Assembly (NCBI GenBank): GCA_945870115.1
Contig: CAMBRH010000090.1
Span: forward strand, 1-11,917
Source of the DNA: Chitinophaga pinensis
Lineage (GTDB): Bacteria > Bacteroidota > Bacteroidia > Flavobacteriales_D > Crocinitomicaceae
Length of the DNA: 11,917 bases
Reading direction: 5' to 3'
Shown here: piece after piece, positions 1 to 7,612 of the stretch
How the letters are laid out: each line of letters starts with the position of its first letter
Position numbering within the stretch: the stretch's first letter is position 1
Notes under the pieces: model-generated
Databases searched by the model: none
Told to the model about the DNA's origin: nothing
The model's input: the letters and a program-made list of their open reading frames with translations, nothing else
Made by a program: the position numbers and the translations under genes

Positions 1-1520
1 ATACGAAATCCATTGCAGGATATTTTTATAATTTTGATGAAGCAAATCCAACAAGTCCAAGCAGTATTTCTTTTACTGGTGTGGAGGCTATAGTTAATAG
101 ACCACAAACTTTAGTTAGTACAGTAACGCATTATGCTGGTCGTTTTCAATCCGGTGAAGCGCGAACAAATTATGGCACCTATGCAACATCAACAAAGGGG
201 TCTTATTCTTATGGAACCTTTGCACAATCTACAAATGCAACTAGTAGAAATTATGGAATATATGGTGCTGCTAGAACAACTGGAACTTTTGCACCAAATG
301 CCATTAATTATGGGGGGTATTTTCAAGCTGTTAGTTCTCAATCTAATGTAAATTATGGAATATTTGCAACAGCACCATTTGTTGACACGTTACCAGGAAC
401 AAGTAGAGCTGCATATTTTGCAGGTCAAACAGAAACAACCATGTTTCCTATGATTACTTCCGACATACAATTTAAACAAAATGTTATGGAAGAAAAAGAT
501 GCTTTAAGAATAATTTCTCGTTTAAAACCAGTAATTTACAAATTAAAATCTGCAGATTATCCTCAATTTAATTTCAATAACCGTTTACAGCATGGTTTTA
601 TTGCTAACGAAGTGGAACAAATACTTCCAGAATTAGTACTTGAAAGTTATCATCCTGGTGAACTTGATTCTTTAGGCAATGAAGCAGTTGCACCAACATC
701 CTACAAATCATTAAACTATACAGGCTTAATTTCAGTAAATACAGCAGCAATTATTGAACTTAACCAAAAAGTTGAAAAAGCAACTTTATCTGATGTGAGT
801 TTAAAAACAAATGTACTTGATTTAGATACAAACTCTTTAACAAAAGTATTGTCAATGAGAGGTGTAACTTATTCTTGGGATTATGCCAACAATCCAGAAA
901 TGGCTTTTGATTCTGCATCTCACATTGGATTTATTGCACAAGAAATTAATCAAGTTGATCCCTTGTTAACTTTTGTTGATGATGCAGGATTAATGCACGT
1001 TGATTATGACAAAACTGCACCAATTATTGTTGAAGCAATTACTATTTTGAATAATAAAATTGCAAGCAAAGATTCATTGATCAATGACTTAAACGCAAGA
1101 TTAACGCAGCTTGAAAACTGTCTTTCTGCTTTATTACCAACTTTGTGCAACATGAATCAACAAGCGATTCAGCAAAACAATTCACAATCACAAGAAGCAA
1201 TTCAACAAGAATTTCAAGAAAAAGTGAAAACTTCTTTGCAAGTTACTTTATCAAACAAAAACTCGATAGTTTTAAGTCAAAATGTTCCAAATCCCTTTGC
1301 GGAATCTACTGTAATTGAGTACAGTATTCCTGCAACTGTTGGTAAAGCACAAATTCATTTCTATAATTCTGAAGGAAAAATCATCAATTCTGTTGATATT
1401 CTCGAAAGAGGAAATGGAGAATTAAAAGTATTTGCAAATGATTTGAGTTCTGGCGTTTATACTTATACATTAGTTGCTGACGGCAAAGTGGTTTCGACTA
1501 AAAAAATGATGAAGCAATAA
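1..1520 (+). CDS. Partial surface protein: repeat shaft, tandem S74 chaperone domains, T9SS sorting domain
   Basis: The reading frame is open from base 3 to the TAA at 1518-1520, so the true start lies left of the window; the GTG at 81 is an internal valine. The N-terminal part (to about base 380) has short repeats of the type [N/H/S]YGxY/F spaced 13-19 residues apart (HYAGRF, NYGTY, SYGTF, NYGIY, NYGGY, NYGIF), suggesting a beta-structured, fibre-like shaft. Two peptidase-S74 domains follow, at about 459-773 and 789-1061. Each begins with Ser-Asp and has a Lys five residues after the Ser (SDIQFK, SDVSLK), then an H-x-F-I-A motif (HGFIANEVE, HIGFIAQEI). In phage tail spikes such domains trimerise the fibre and cleave themselves off. 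A probable coiled coil lies at 1056-1136. From about 1251 to the stop there is a T9SS type A sorting domain (NVPNPF, SSGVYTYTL, basic end). I infer a trimeric, exported surface fibre; its ligand is unknown. Confidence 0.85.
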   Translation, partial: TKSIAGYFYNFDEANPTSPSSISFTGVEAIVNRPQTLVSTVTHYAGRFQSGEARTNYGTYATSTKGSYSYGTFAQSTNATSRNYGIYGAARTTGTFAPNAINYGGYFQAVSSQSNVNYGIFATAPFVDTLPGTSRAAYFAGQTETTMFPMITSDIQFKQNVMEEKDALRIISRLKPVIYKLKSADYPQFNFNNRLQHGFIANEVEQILPELVLESYHPGELDSLGNEAVAPTSYKSLNYTGLISVNTAAIIELNQKVEKATLSDVSLKTNVLDLDTNSLTKVLSMRGVTYSWDYANNPEMAFDSASHIGFIAQEINQVDPLLTFVDDAGLMHVDYDKTAPIIVEAITILNNKIASKDSLINDLNARLTQLENCLSALLPTLCNMNQQAIQQNNSQSQEAIQQEFQEKVKTSLQVTLSNKNSIVLSQNVPNPFAESTVIEYSIPATVGKAQIHFYNSEGKIINSVDILERGNGELKVFANDLSSGVYTYTLVADGKVVSTKKMMKQ

Positions 1521-1552
1521 GACGTAAGACTGGAAGACATTAGACATAAGAC
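1521..1552. repeat. Short degenerate direct repeat GACRTAAGAC
   Basis: Immediately after the stop codon of the first gene, gacgtaagac (1521-1530) recurs as gacataagac (1543-1552), with the related gaagacatta between them. This looks like a small intergenic repeat built from an 'AAGAC' theme. No other copy was noticed in the window, so its status as a genome-wide repeat is a guess. Confidence 0.3.
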
Positions 1553-1662
1553 TTTATTTTGATTTAGAAACGAAATTTAAGTGCTTTTGAAATTGTTTTT
1601 AGTCGAAATTTAAAAACTGAAAAAGAAAGCTACTTTTTCATAATATTTCGTTACTTTTGAGA

Positions 1663-1695
1663 GAGCTTGTTTTTTGTGGACAAGCTCTATTTTTG
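1663..1695 (+). terminator. Rho-independent terminator after the surface-protein gene
   Basis: A perfect 9-bp stem (AGAGCTTGT at 1663-1671 with ACAAGCTCT at 1681-1689) encloses a 9-base loop and is followed by A and five Ts. It lies about 140 bases past the stop of the first gene and before the helicase promoter, so it probably ends the upstream transcript. Confidence 0.75.
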
Positions 1696-1748
1696 TTAAT
1701 ACTATCTTAGATTTCAACCCAAAAACCATTTCAAGTTAAAAAAACTCT

Positions 1749-1756
1749 TAACTTTG
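1749..1756 (+). promoter_or_regulatory. Bacteroidota -7 element TAACTTTG, helicase gene
   Basis: TAACTTTG matches the Bacteroidota housekeeping -7 consensus TAnnTTTG. No clear -33 TTG/TTTG is present at the expected distance. Initiation would fall around 1763, giving a very short leader, like the arrangement before lpdA in this window. It also limits how far upstream the helicase start can lie. Confidence 0.5.
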
Positions 1757-1783
1757 TTTTGATTTCAAAATGAATAGAAAAAG

Positions 1784-4700
1784 TTGTCAAATTCACATGT
1801 ATATAAACTAGAAGATTTTGTTTCAGAACTAAGTTCTGTTGCGCTTTCTGATATTTTAGTAAACGTTACAAATGAAAATAAGGGCATATTAAAATTAAAT
1901 TTTGAAATTATTGCCGAAAATTTTTCCTTACCTTTTTCGAGTAAAATAAATCAAGTTTATAAAATTGCTTTAAATTTTAAGAAAAATTCCGATGTGCAAT
2001 CATTGTGTTTGGTTTCACATATTTTTTCATGGAAATTTAAAGAAAAAGACTTAGAAACACCTTTGTTTTTATTTCCTTTGCAGGTAAAAGTCAATAAAAT
2101 AAAACAACAATTTGATTTTTCCTTGGATGAAAACTTGTTTTTTATCAATCCTTTTTTGGTAAATACTTTTAAAAAGGAATTTGATCTGGATCTTCTAGCA
2201 GTTTTTGAATATGAAAAAACAGTAGAAGAAAATTTAACAAACTTAAAAAATTTACTCAATTTACATTCGTTTGATTTTGAATTAAAAAACTATTTTTCTA
2301 TAGGAAATTTTCACCATCACAGGTATGAAATAGTTAAGGATTTAGAAGAAATAATTGCTTCTAAAAATGAAAATTACTTGGTAAAAACACTTTTGGGCAA
2401 TCCTGAAAATACCATTTTTGAAAAGCTAAATTTAAGTCCCAAAAACTGTTTTGATACTGATGTTGATCAACTTGAAATTTTCAAACAATTAGAAAAATCG
2501 AATCTTGTAATTCAAGGTCCACCAGGAACGGGTAAAAGTCAAGTTTTGGCAAACTTAATTTCAAAATTGTTAATTAGAGATAAAAAACAATTAATCGTTT
2601 CAGAGAAAAAAACAGCGCTAGAAGTTTTAGTCAAGAAGTTGAAGCAATATAATTTGGATTATTTTGCCTTCGTTTTTCATACACAAAGTAAAAATGGAGA
2701 CTGTGTTAATCACTTGAAAAACACCTGGAATTTTCTAGAAAATTTAGACTTAAAAGAAGAACGAAATTTACTTTTGTCAGAACAATACAAGCAACAAATT
2801 CAGCTAATTTTTGATAAATTGCTCCATTCAACTGATTTTCCAAATTACAGTTTGTTTGACCTACAAAGTCTAAATGCCACAAAAAAAGTTCAAGACTTAC
2901 CTTATATTTCAAATTTACCAAATTTAGAAACGTGGAACAAATGTAAAAATGATGTTCATAAGATTTATTCTTCACTTGATAAGCTAGAACTTTTGAGTAA
3001 ATTAAATTCGGGTTTATTTTCTGGAATTGAACAGTTTGACGCACAATTAATTGAAATTAGTTCAGATTTCTTTAAATTAAAAGAACTCTTTTCTTGCTCA
3101 ACTTTAGGTGAATTAGAAAACTTACATAAAAAGGCAATTCGACTACAAATTATTGAAAATGAATCATCTAAAAAATACTTATCGCTTGTAAATTCAAAAA
3201 GTTCGTTCAATAAATTTAAAAAGCTAAAGGAAAAATACATTGCTCAAACAATTCGACTTGAACTTGCATTAAAGGAAATATTAATTTGGAAAGTTATACC
3301 AACTTTAACAGAAATTGAATCTTGGAGTTTTTATTTAGAAAAAGGAAATTGGCTTAAAAAAAGAAAAATAAAAAGTGAAATTTATGCAAGACTTTCAAAC
3401 GTAAATATTGAAATTTCTTTAGCACTTAAAAATATTAAATCTTATTTGCTCATTCTCACCGAAAGGTCTGAAACAGAAATTGAATTATTAAATTTAGGAA
3501 TTGAAAAACCAGAAATTGAGTTAAACGTAATTGAATACGTACTTCAACAATTACATGCAATCGATCAGAATGAATTGAATGAAATTACCAATTTATCAAA
3601 TAATGAAAAACAAATTTTAAGTGAGAATTCAGTTTTAATTAAAAAAACCATTCAAAATATTAAAAGTTATTTTCAATTTTCCGAAACTGATAATATTCCT
3701 GAAATATTAAATCAACTTGAAAAAGAATTACCAAAAATAATCGCCTTAAAAGAACATATAATAAATCTTCCAAATACATTAATTAGTAAACTGTTTTTGG
3801 TTTCCAACACAGAAGAATTTGAATTATTGATTTTGAAATCTTCTTGGCTAAAATTTTCTGCCCAATTTCCTGATTTAGCTGAATTTGAAGGTGTAAAGTT
3901 GAATAATCTGCTTACTAGAATTATTAAAACAGAAGAAGAAGAACAACAAAGTTTTGCGCGTGAAATTTGCTTAAAAAAGAAACAAAAATTTATTGAATAT
4001 CAAGAACTTTTAGCCAATTCTTCAACAAAATTATCTGAAGAAAAAAAACGTCTAAAAAAGGAGTTGAAAATTGGAAAAGCAATTTTGATAAAAGAATTTT
4101 CAAAATCAAAACAACATAAATCTTTACGAGAATTATTAGAAAGTGAAGCCAAAATCTGGATTGATTTACTTTGTCCAATTCATCTTTCAACGCCGACGGT
4201 TGTGTCCAAAAATTATCCTTTAGTTGAAAATTTATTTGAATTTGCCATATTTGATGAAGCTTCTCAAATGATTTTACCAAAAGCAATTTCATGTGTTCAA
4301 CGTGCTGAAAGAATGGTGATTGCTGGCGATTCAAAACAAATGTCTCCAAGCAGTTTTTTTGCTGGAAAAATTTCTTCTGTCGATTTATTGCATCAAGCTT
4401 CTTATTATTTGCCCAATTTAAGTTTAAAACATCATTATCGAAGCATTCATCCCGAATTAATTGCTTTTTCGAATAGGTATTTTTATAAAAATGAATTAAT
4501 TGTTTACCCAAGTTCCGAAAAAAAATCTACTCCCATTAGTTTTAATTATATTGAAAATGGAATTTTTGAAAATCGAGAAAACGAAGTTGAAGCGCAAGCA
4601 GTAGCAAATTTAATTGATAAAATTCTACAAGATAAATCTCTATCAAACAAATCAATTGGAGTCGTTACTTTTTCAGAACAGCAACTTTCTTGCATCTGGA

Positions 4701-5191
4701 AAAAGATAAACGGAAATAATTACGATCAACTTGAAGAAAGAATAAAAGCAAATCAATTTTTTTTTAAAACCTTAGAACAAGTGCAAGGCGAAGAATGTGA
4801 TTATTTAATAATTAGCTTAGCTTACGCAAAAGATTCAAATGGTAAACTCCATTTGCGCTTTGGACCTTTAAATCAAGAATCAGGTTCAAAAAGATTAAAT
4901 GTTTTGTTTACTAGAGCTAAAGAAAAAATTGATTTTTTTAGTTCTGTTTTAGCTTCTGATTTTGAAATTTCAACAAATGAGTCCATCAATTTATTGAGAC
5001 TTTATTTACAAAGCATCGAAAAGCAAAACCAATTAAATGAATTTAATTTTCCCTTTCATTTAAATTTTGAATTAAATGAAAATAAATTAAAAATTAAAGA
5101 TGCTTATAGGTCCATCAAAAATGCTGAAGAACTTAAAACTTTTCAAAAAGTGATGGAATTGAGAGGGTGGAATATTGAATATGAGCTTTAA
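1784..5191 (+). CDS. Superfamily 1 (Upf1/Dna2-like) helicase with a large internal insertion
   Basis: An ATP-dependent nucleic-acid helicase or translocase of 1135 residues. The motif set is complete: Walker A GPPGTGKS (245-252), motif Ia near IVSEKKTA, Walker B DEASQ (824-828), motif III GDSKQMSPS (848-856), motif IV HHYRS (883-887), motif V EQVQGEE (998-1004) and motif VI with FTRAKEK (arginine about 1044). About 240 residues precede Walker A and are not recognised. Between Ia and II lie about 530 residues rich in Lys, Glu, Leu and Asn with probable coiled coils. The C-terminal tail after motif VI is short; no nuclease domain is evident. The start is uncertain: the frame opens at 1778 and the only start-like codon is TTG 1784; there is no in-frame Met until residue 829. 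ATG 1770 would fit if one more A lay in the run at 1778-1782. Role (repair, RNA metabolism or defence) cannot be assigned; no defence genes adjoin it. Confidence 0.85.
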   Translation: MSNSHVYKLEDFVSELSSVALSDILVNVTNENKGILKLNFEIIAENFSLPFSSKINQVYKIALNFKKNSDVQSLCLVSHIFSWKFKEKDLETPLFLFPLQVKVNKIKQQFDFSLDENLFFINPFLVNTFKKEFDLDLLAVFEYEKTVEENLTNLKNLLNLHSFDFELKNYFSIGNFHHHRYEIVKDLEEIIASKNENYLVKTLLGNPENTIFEKLNLSPKNCFDTDVDQLEIFKQLEKSNLVIQGPPGTGKSQVLANLISKLLIRDKKQLIVSEKKTALEVLVKKLKQYNLDYFAFVFHTQSKNGDCVNHLKNTWNFLENLDLKEERNLLLSEQYKQQIQLIFDKLLHSTDFPNYSLFDLQSLNATKKVQDLPYISNLPNLETWNKCKNDVHKIYSSLDKLELLSKLNSGLFSGIEQFDAQLIEISSDFFKLKELFSCSTLGELENLHKKAIRLQIIENESSKKYLSLVNSKSSFNKFKKLKEKYIAQTIRLELALKEILIWKVIPTLTEIESWSFYLEKGNWLKKRKIKSEIYARLSNVNIEISLALKNIKSYLLILTERSETEIELLNLGIEKPEIELNVIEYVLQQLHAIDQNELNEITNLSNNEKQILSENSVLIKKTIQNIKSYFQFSETDNIPEILNQLEKELPKIIALKEHIINLPNTLISKLFLVSNTEEFELLILKSSWLKFSAQFPDLAEFEGVKLNNLLTRIIKTEEEEQQSFAREICLKKKQKFIEYQELLANSSTKLSEEKKRLKKELKIGKAILIKEFSKSKQHKSLRELLESEAKIWIDLLCPIHLSTPTVVSKNYPLVENLFEFAIFDEASQMILPKAISCVQRAERMVIAGDSKQMSPSSFFAGKISSVDLLHQASYYLPNLSLKHHYRSIHPELIAFSNRYFYKNELIVYPSSEKKSTPISFNYIENGIFENRENEVEAQAVANLIDKILQDKSLSNKSIGVVTFSEQQLSCIWKKINGNNYDQLEERIKANQFFFKTLEQVQGEECDYLIISLAYAKDSNGKLHLRFGPLNQESGSKRLNVLFTRAKEKIDFFSSVLASDFEISTNESINLLRLYLQSIEKQNQLNEFNFPFHLNFELNENKLKIKDAYRSIKNAEELKTFQKVMELRGWNIEYEL

Positions 5192-5194
5192 GTT

Positions 5195-6016
5195 TTAAAT
5201 TCTTTGTCTCAATCTTTCGTATAAAACCATTCCAGTAGCCACACTAACATTCAGAGAAGAAATTTCTCCTTTCATTGGAATTTTAGCCCTAACATCAGCC
5301 ATTTTAAGTAAATCTTGTGAAATTCCATCTTCTTCAGAACCCATTATAATCACAACATTTCCTCTAAAATTCGCTTCATGTAATGGTACAGTGGTTTTTT
5401 CTGTACAGGCAATTACTCTAAAATCTGATTCCTGAGCATAAAAAATACTGTCTTTTAAAACATCAGATTTACAGACCTTAATTCTGTTCAAAGCGCCGGA
5501 AGAAGTTTTAATTGCATCAGCAGTAACTTGCACTGAAGATTTACTTGGAATTACAATTGCATCAACTCCCATACATTCTGCAGTTCTAGCAATAGCACCA
5601 AAATTTCTGACATCAGTTAATCGATCTAAGAATAAAAAACATCTTTTTTCGTCTAATTCAATTGCTTCATCAACTAATTTTTCAAAATTATAATAACTAA
5701 CTGGTGAAATAAAAGCAACAACACCTTGATGGTTTTCTTGCGTTAATTTATCTAATTTTTCAACTGGAACAAATTGAATAAAATAATTTTTACCAGCAGT
5801 AATTTCTTTTAATTCAAAGAATAATTCTTTGTTTATTCCTTTAGAAATAATGATTTTATTGATTTCTTTTTCTGCTTTTATTGCTTCAATTACGGCATGA
5901 ACACCAAAAATCATTAATTCATCAACCTTTTTTTGATAAAAAGACTTTTCTTCTCTTTGAAAAGAACTAGATGATTTATTCTCGAATTTTTTATGTACTT
6001 TATTTTGATGATTCAT
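5195..6016 (-). CDS. rlmB: 23S rRNA (guanosine-2'-O)-methyltransferase, SpoU/TrmH family
   Basis: A SAM-dependent 2'-O-methyltransferase of the SPOUT superfamily, 273 residues. The best match is RlmB, which methylates a guanosine of the 23S rRNA peptidyl-transferase region (G2251 in E. coli). A basic, low-complexity stretch (1-30) precedes the substrate-binding domain, which begins at IFGVHAVIEAI (36-46). The three SpoU motifs are present: LDRLTDVRNFGAIARTAE (130-147, with Asn138 and Arg144), IIMGSEEDGIS (223-233) and IPMKGEISSLNVSVATG (246-262), which form the trefoil-knot SAM site. ATG at 6016 gives the full length; Met35 is an alternative start that would drop only the basic tail. It lies 60 bases downstream of the osmC-like gene on the same strand, and its stop is 3 bases from the convergent helicase stop. 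Distinguishing RlmB from a related tRNA methyltransferase rests on overall pattern and length. Confidence 0.88.
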   Translation of the reverse strand: MNHQNKVHKKFENKSSSSFQREEKSFYQKKVDELMIFGVHAVIEAIKAEKEINKIIISKGINKELFFELKEITAGKNYFIQFVPVEKLDKLTQENHQGVVAFISPVSYYNFEKLVDEAIELDEKRCFLFLDRLTDVRNFGAIARTAECMGVDAIVIPSKSSVQVTADAIKTSSGALNRIKVCKSDVLKDSIFYAQESDFRVIACTEKTTVPLHEANFRGNVVIIMGSEEDGISQDLLKMADVRAKIPMKGEISSLNVSVATGMVLYERLRQRI

Positions 6017-6071
6017 GTTTTGTGTTTATTTAATTGAATTGAAAAATTCTAAAAAGAAGAATTTAAAAGTA

Positions 6072-6079
6072 CAAAGTTA
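6072..6079 (-). promoter_or_regulatory. Bacteroidota -7 element TAACTTTG before rlmB
   Basis: On the minus strand this reads TAACTTTG, a perfect TAnnTTTG match about 56 bases before the rlmB ATG. It overlaps the stop codon of the osmC-like gene (its TAA is 6079-6077 on the minus strand), so rlmB could have its own promoter even if it is also read through from osmC. No clear -33 box is seen. Confidence 0.4.
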
Positions 6080-6481
6080 AACAATAAATGTGAATTCTAC
6101 CGCTACATTATCACCAAGTGTCTTTGCAACAGGACACGTTTTACCAGCATTTATTACCTTTTGCATAGTTTTTTCATCCCATGAATTTCCTTTCAAATTC
6201 ATTTCAATTTCAATTTTTTCTATTTTTCTCGGTGCAGCCGACATAATTTTCAAAACTTTTGCTTCAGCAAATTCGAAATTTATTTCGTGTTCTTGACAAT
6301 AAATTCCCATAATAGTTATCATGCAAGATGCATAAGCTGTTGCGACCAAATCAGTTGGTGAAAAAGCTTCACCTTTACCTTTATTATCAGTTGGAGCATC
6401 CGTTATTATTTTTGTTTGCGATTTTTCATGTGTGCATTCCGTTCTTAAATTTCCAAGATATTTTACGCTAGATGTGTACAT
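6077..6481 (-). CDS. OsmC-family protein (putative thiol-dependent peroxidase)
   Basis: A small soluble alpha/beta protein of 134 residues, the usual OsmC-family length. The two conserved cysteines are visible: Cys53 in FSPTDLVATAYASCMITIMG (40-59) and Cys116 in CPVAKTLG. Glu38 just before that first motif matches the family's conserved glutamate. In Ohr and OsmC these cysteines reduce organic hydroperoxides. The 'SPTDLVA..SCM.TIMG' form is closer to the general or YhfA-like branch than to Ohr (which typically has NPEQLFAAGYAACF), so peroxidase activity is probable but not certain. It starts at ATG 6481, divergent from lipA with 82 bases between, and sits upstream of rlmB. No TAnnTTTG element was found for it in the shared gap. 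Confidence 0.85.
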   Translation of the reverse strand: MYTSSVKYLGNLRTECTHEKSQTKIITDAPTDNKGKGEAFSPTDLVATAYASCMITIMGIYCQEHEINFEFAEAKVLKIMSAAPRKIEKIEIEMNLKGNSWDEKTMQKVINAGKTCPVAKTLGDNVAVEFTFIV

Positions 6482-6497
6482 TTGAACTATTTTTATT

Positions 6498-6505
6498 TAA
6501 CTTTG
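6498..6505 (+). promoter_or_regulatory. Bacteroidota -7 element TAACTTTG before lipA
   Basis: TAACTTTG sits in the 82-base osmC/lipA gap, 58 bases before the lipA ATG. A TTTG at 6481-6484 is only 13 bases upstream, too close for a normal -33 box. The element itself is a perfect consensus match. Confidence 0.45.
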
Positions 6506-6563
6506 TTTTTTTGTAAAATTAAGCATATTTTCAAAAGCAAGAAAATTTTTAGATAAAAATACA

Positions 6564-7445
6564 ATGAGTGAAATTCTAGATACAGAATCTAATCAAATTC
6601 GAATTAAAAAACCCAAATGGCTTAGAGTAAAATTACCAATTGGAGAAAATTACAAAAAAGTTCGAGCTTTAGTTGATGAACATAAATTGCATACAATTTG
6701 TGAAAGTGGTTCTTGTCCAAATATGGGAGAATGCTGGGGCGAAGGAACAGCAACATTCATGATTTTGGGGAATATTTGTACCAGAAGTTGCGGTTTTTGC
6801 GCAGTTCAAACTGGAAGACCGTTAGAAGTTGATGAATTTGAACCAGGAAGAGTTGCACATTCTGTAAAAACAATGGGGGTAAAACACGCAGTGATAACTT
6901 CTGTTGATCGCGATGATTTAAAGGATGGTGGTTCAACTATCTGGACTCAAACAGTTAAAGCAGTAAGACATCAATCTCCTGGAACTACAATGGAAACGTT
7001 GATTCCTGATTTTGCTGGAAAATGGGAAAATTTACAACAAATAATAGATGTAGCTCCAGAAATTGTCTCACATAATTTGGAAACTGTTCGAAGATTAACA
7101 AAACAAGTTAGGATTCAAGCAAAATACGATAGAAGTTTAGAAGTTTTATTTAGACTAAAAAAAGGCGGAATGAGAACAAAATCTGGCGTAATGTTGGGTT
7201 TAGGGGAAACACATGAAGAAGTTTTAGAAACAATGGAAGACCTTAGAAGTGTATCAGTCGATATTTTAACTTTAGGTCAATATTTACAACCAACTCCAAA
7301 ACATTTACCAGTTCAAGAATTTATAACACCTGAAAGATTCGATGAATACAGAGAAATTGGAATAAAAATGGGATTCAGGTATGTAGAAAGTGGTCCGTTA
7401 GTTCGATCTTCATATCACGCAGAAAAGCATATTTTTGACCTTTAG
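6564..7445 (+). CDS. lipA: Lipoyl synthase (radical SAM)
   Basis: Inserts two sulfur atoms into the octanoyl group carried by lipoyl domains of 2-oxoacid dehydrogenase E2 subunits and glycine cleavage H protein, the last step of lipoate synthesis. The protein is 293 residues, typical for the family. Cys46, Cys51 and Cys57 (CX4CX5C) bind the auxiliary 4Fe-4S cluster that is sacrificed as sulfur donor; Cys72, Cys76 and Cys79 (CX3CX2C) bind the radical-SAM cluster. The C-terminal RSSYHAE (281-287) holds the serine that supplies the fourth auxiliary-cluster ligand. The N-terminal KPKWLRVKLP is also typical. ATG 6564 is chosen because it puts the conserved KPxWLR at the usual place. No hairpin terminator is obvious after TAG 7445. 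No lipB lies alongside; lpdA, which acts on the same cofactor, follows 3.4 kb later. Confidence 0.97.
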   Translation: MSEILDTESNQIRIKKPKWLRVKLPIGENYKKVRALVDEHKLHTICESGSCPNMGECWGEGTATFMILGNICTRSCGFCAVQTGRPLEVDEFEPGRVAHSVKTMGVKHAVITSVDRDDLKDGGSTIWTQTVKAVRHQSPGTTMETLIPDFAGKWENLQQIIDVAPEIVSHNLETVRRLTKQVRIQAKYDRSLEVLFRLKKGGMRTKSGVMLGLGETHEEVLETMEDLRSVSVDILTLGQYLQPTPKHLPVQEFITPERFDEYREIGIKMGFRYVESGPLVRSSYHAEKHIFDL

Positions 7446-7505
7446 ACATGTAAAAAAATAAAATAAATTATGGTTTTTTTGTTTAATAAAAAGCAAAAAA
7501 GTAAT

Positions 7506-7513
7506 TAATTTTG
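7506..7513 (+). promoter_or_regulatory. Probable -7 element TAATTTTG before the propeller gene
   Basis: TAATTTTG fits TAnnTTTG. A TTTG at 7478-7481 lies 24 bases upstream, slightly long for the -33 spacing. Transcription from here would give a leader of about 90 bases before ATG 7613. Confidence 0.4.
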
Positions 7514-7542
7514 CAGTTAATTTTAACAAATTTTTGGAATCT

Positions 7543-7581
7543 TGGGTGCGATTTCAATTTTAATGATTATTTTAGCACCTA
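7543..7581 (+). other. Possible stem-loop in the leader of the propeller gene
   Basis: TGGGTGC (7543-7549) can pair with GCACCTA (7575-7581), seven pairs including one G-U, around a 25-base AT-rich loop, followed by ATTTTTAG. It could be a weak terminator for lipA or a leader structure, or chance. Confidence 0.2.
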
Positions 7582-7612
7582 TTTTTAGCTAATATAAGTG
7601 AAAAACTACAAT

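Noticed and set aside
81..83. GTG 81 as start of the first gene
   Set aside because: The frame is open to the left edge with the same composition and repeat pattern (AGYF motif upstream), so this is an internal valine of a truncated gene.
1..1520. Prophage tail fibre gene
   Set aside because: The S74 domains resemble phage spikes, but the T9SS sorting domain and absence of any other phage gene point to a cellular surface protein.
1770..1811. Short ORF from ATG 1770 (13 codons)
   Set aside because: It overlaps the helicase start in another frame and ends at once; more likely the real helicase start displaced by one base, or non-coding, than a separate gene.
3990..4511. 173-codon minus-strand ORF inside the helicase gene
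   Set aside because: It lies opposite conserved helicase motifs, has no recognisable features and reads as a shadow of AT-rich coding sequence. The same holds for the smaller opposite-strand ORFs at 1957-2259, 2706-3044, 2965-3240, 10468-10671 and 11435-11623.
1784..5191. Helicase as part of an anti-phage defence system
   Set aside because: The neighbours are a surface protein, rlmB and an OsmC-family gene. No nuclease, methylase, toxin or mobile-element gene adjoins it, so a defence label is not supported by this window alone.
6090..6296. 68-codon plus-strand ORF opposite the OsmC-family gene
   Set aside because: It is the complement of a conserved OsmC-family coding region and has no independent support.
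7598..7600. GTG 7598 as start of the propeller gene
   Set aside because: It adds only five residues before a normal ATG that begins a well-formed signal peptide; ATG 7613 is preferred.
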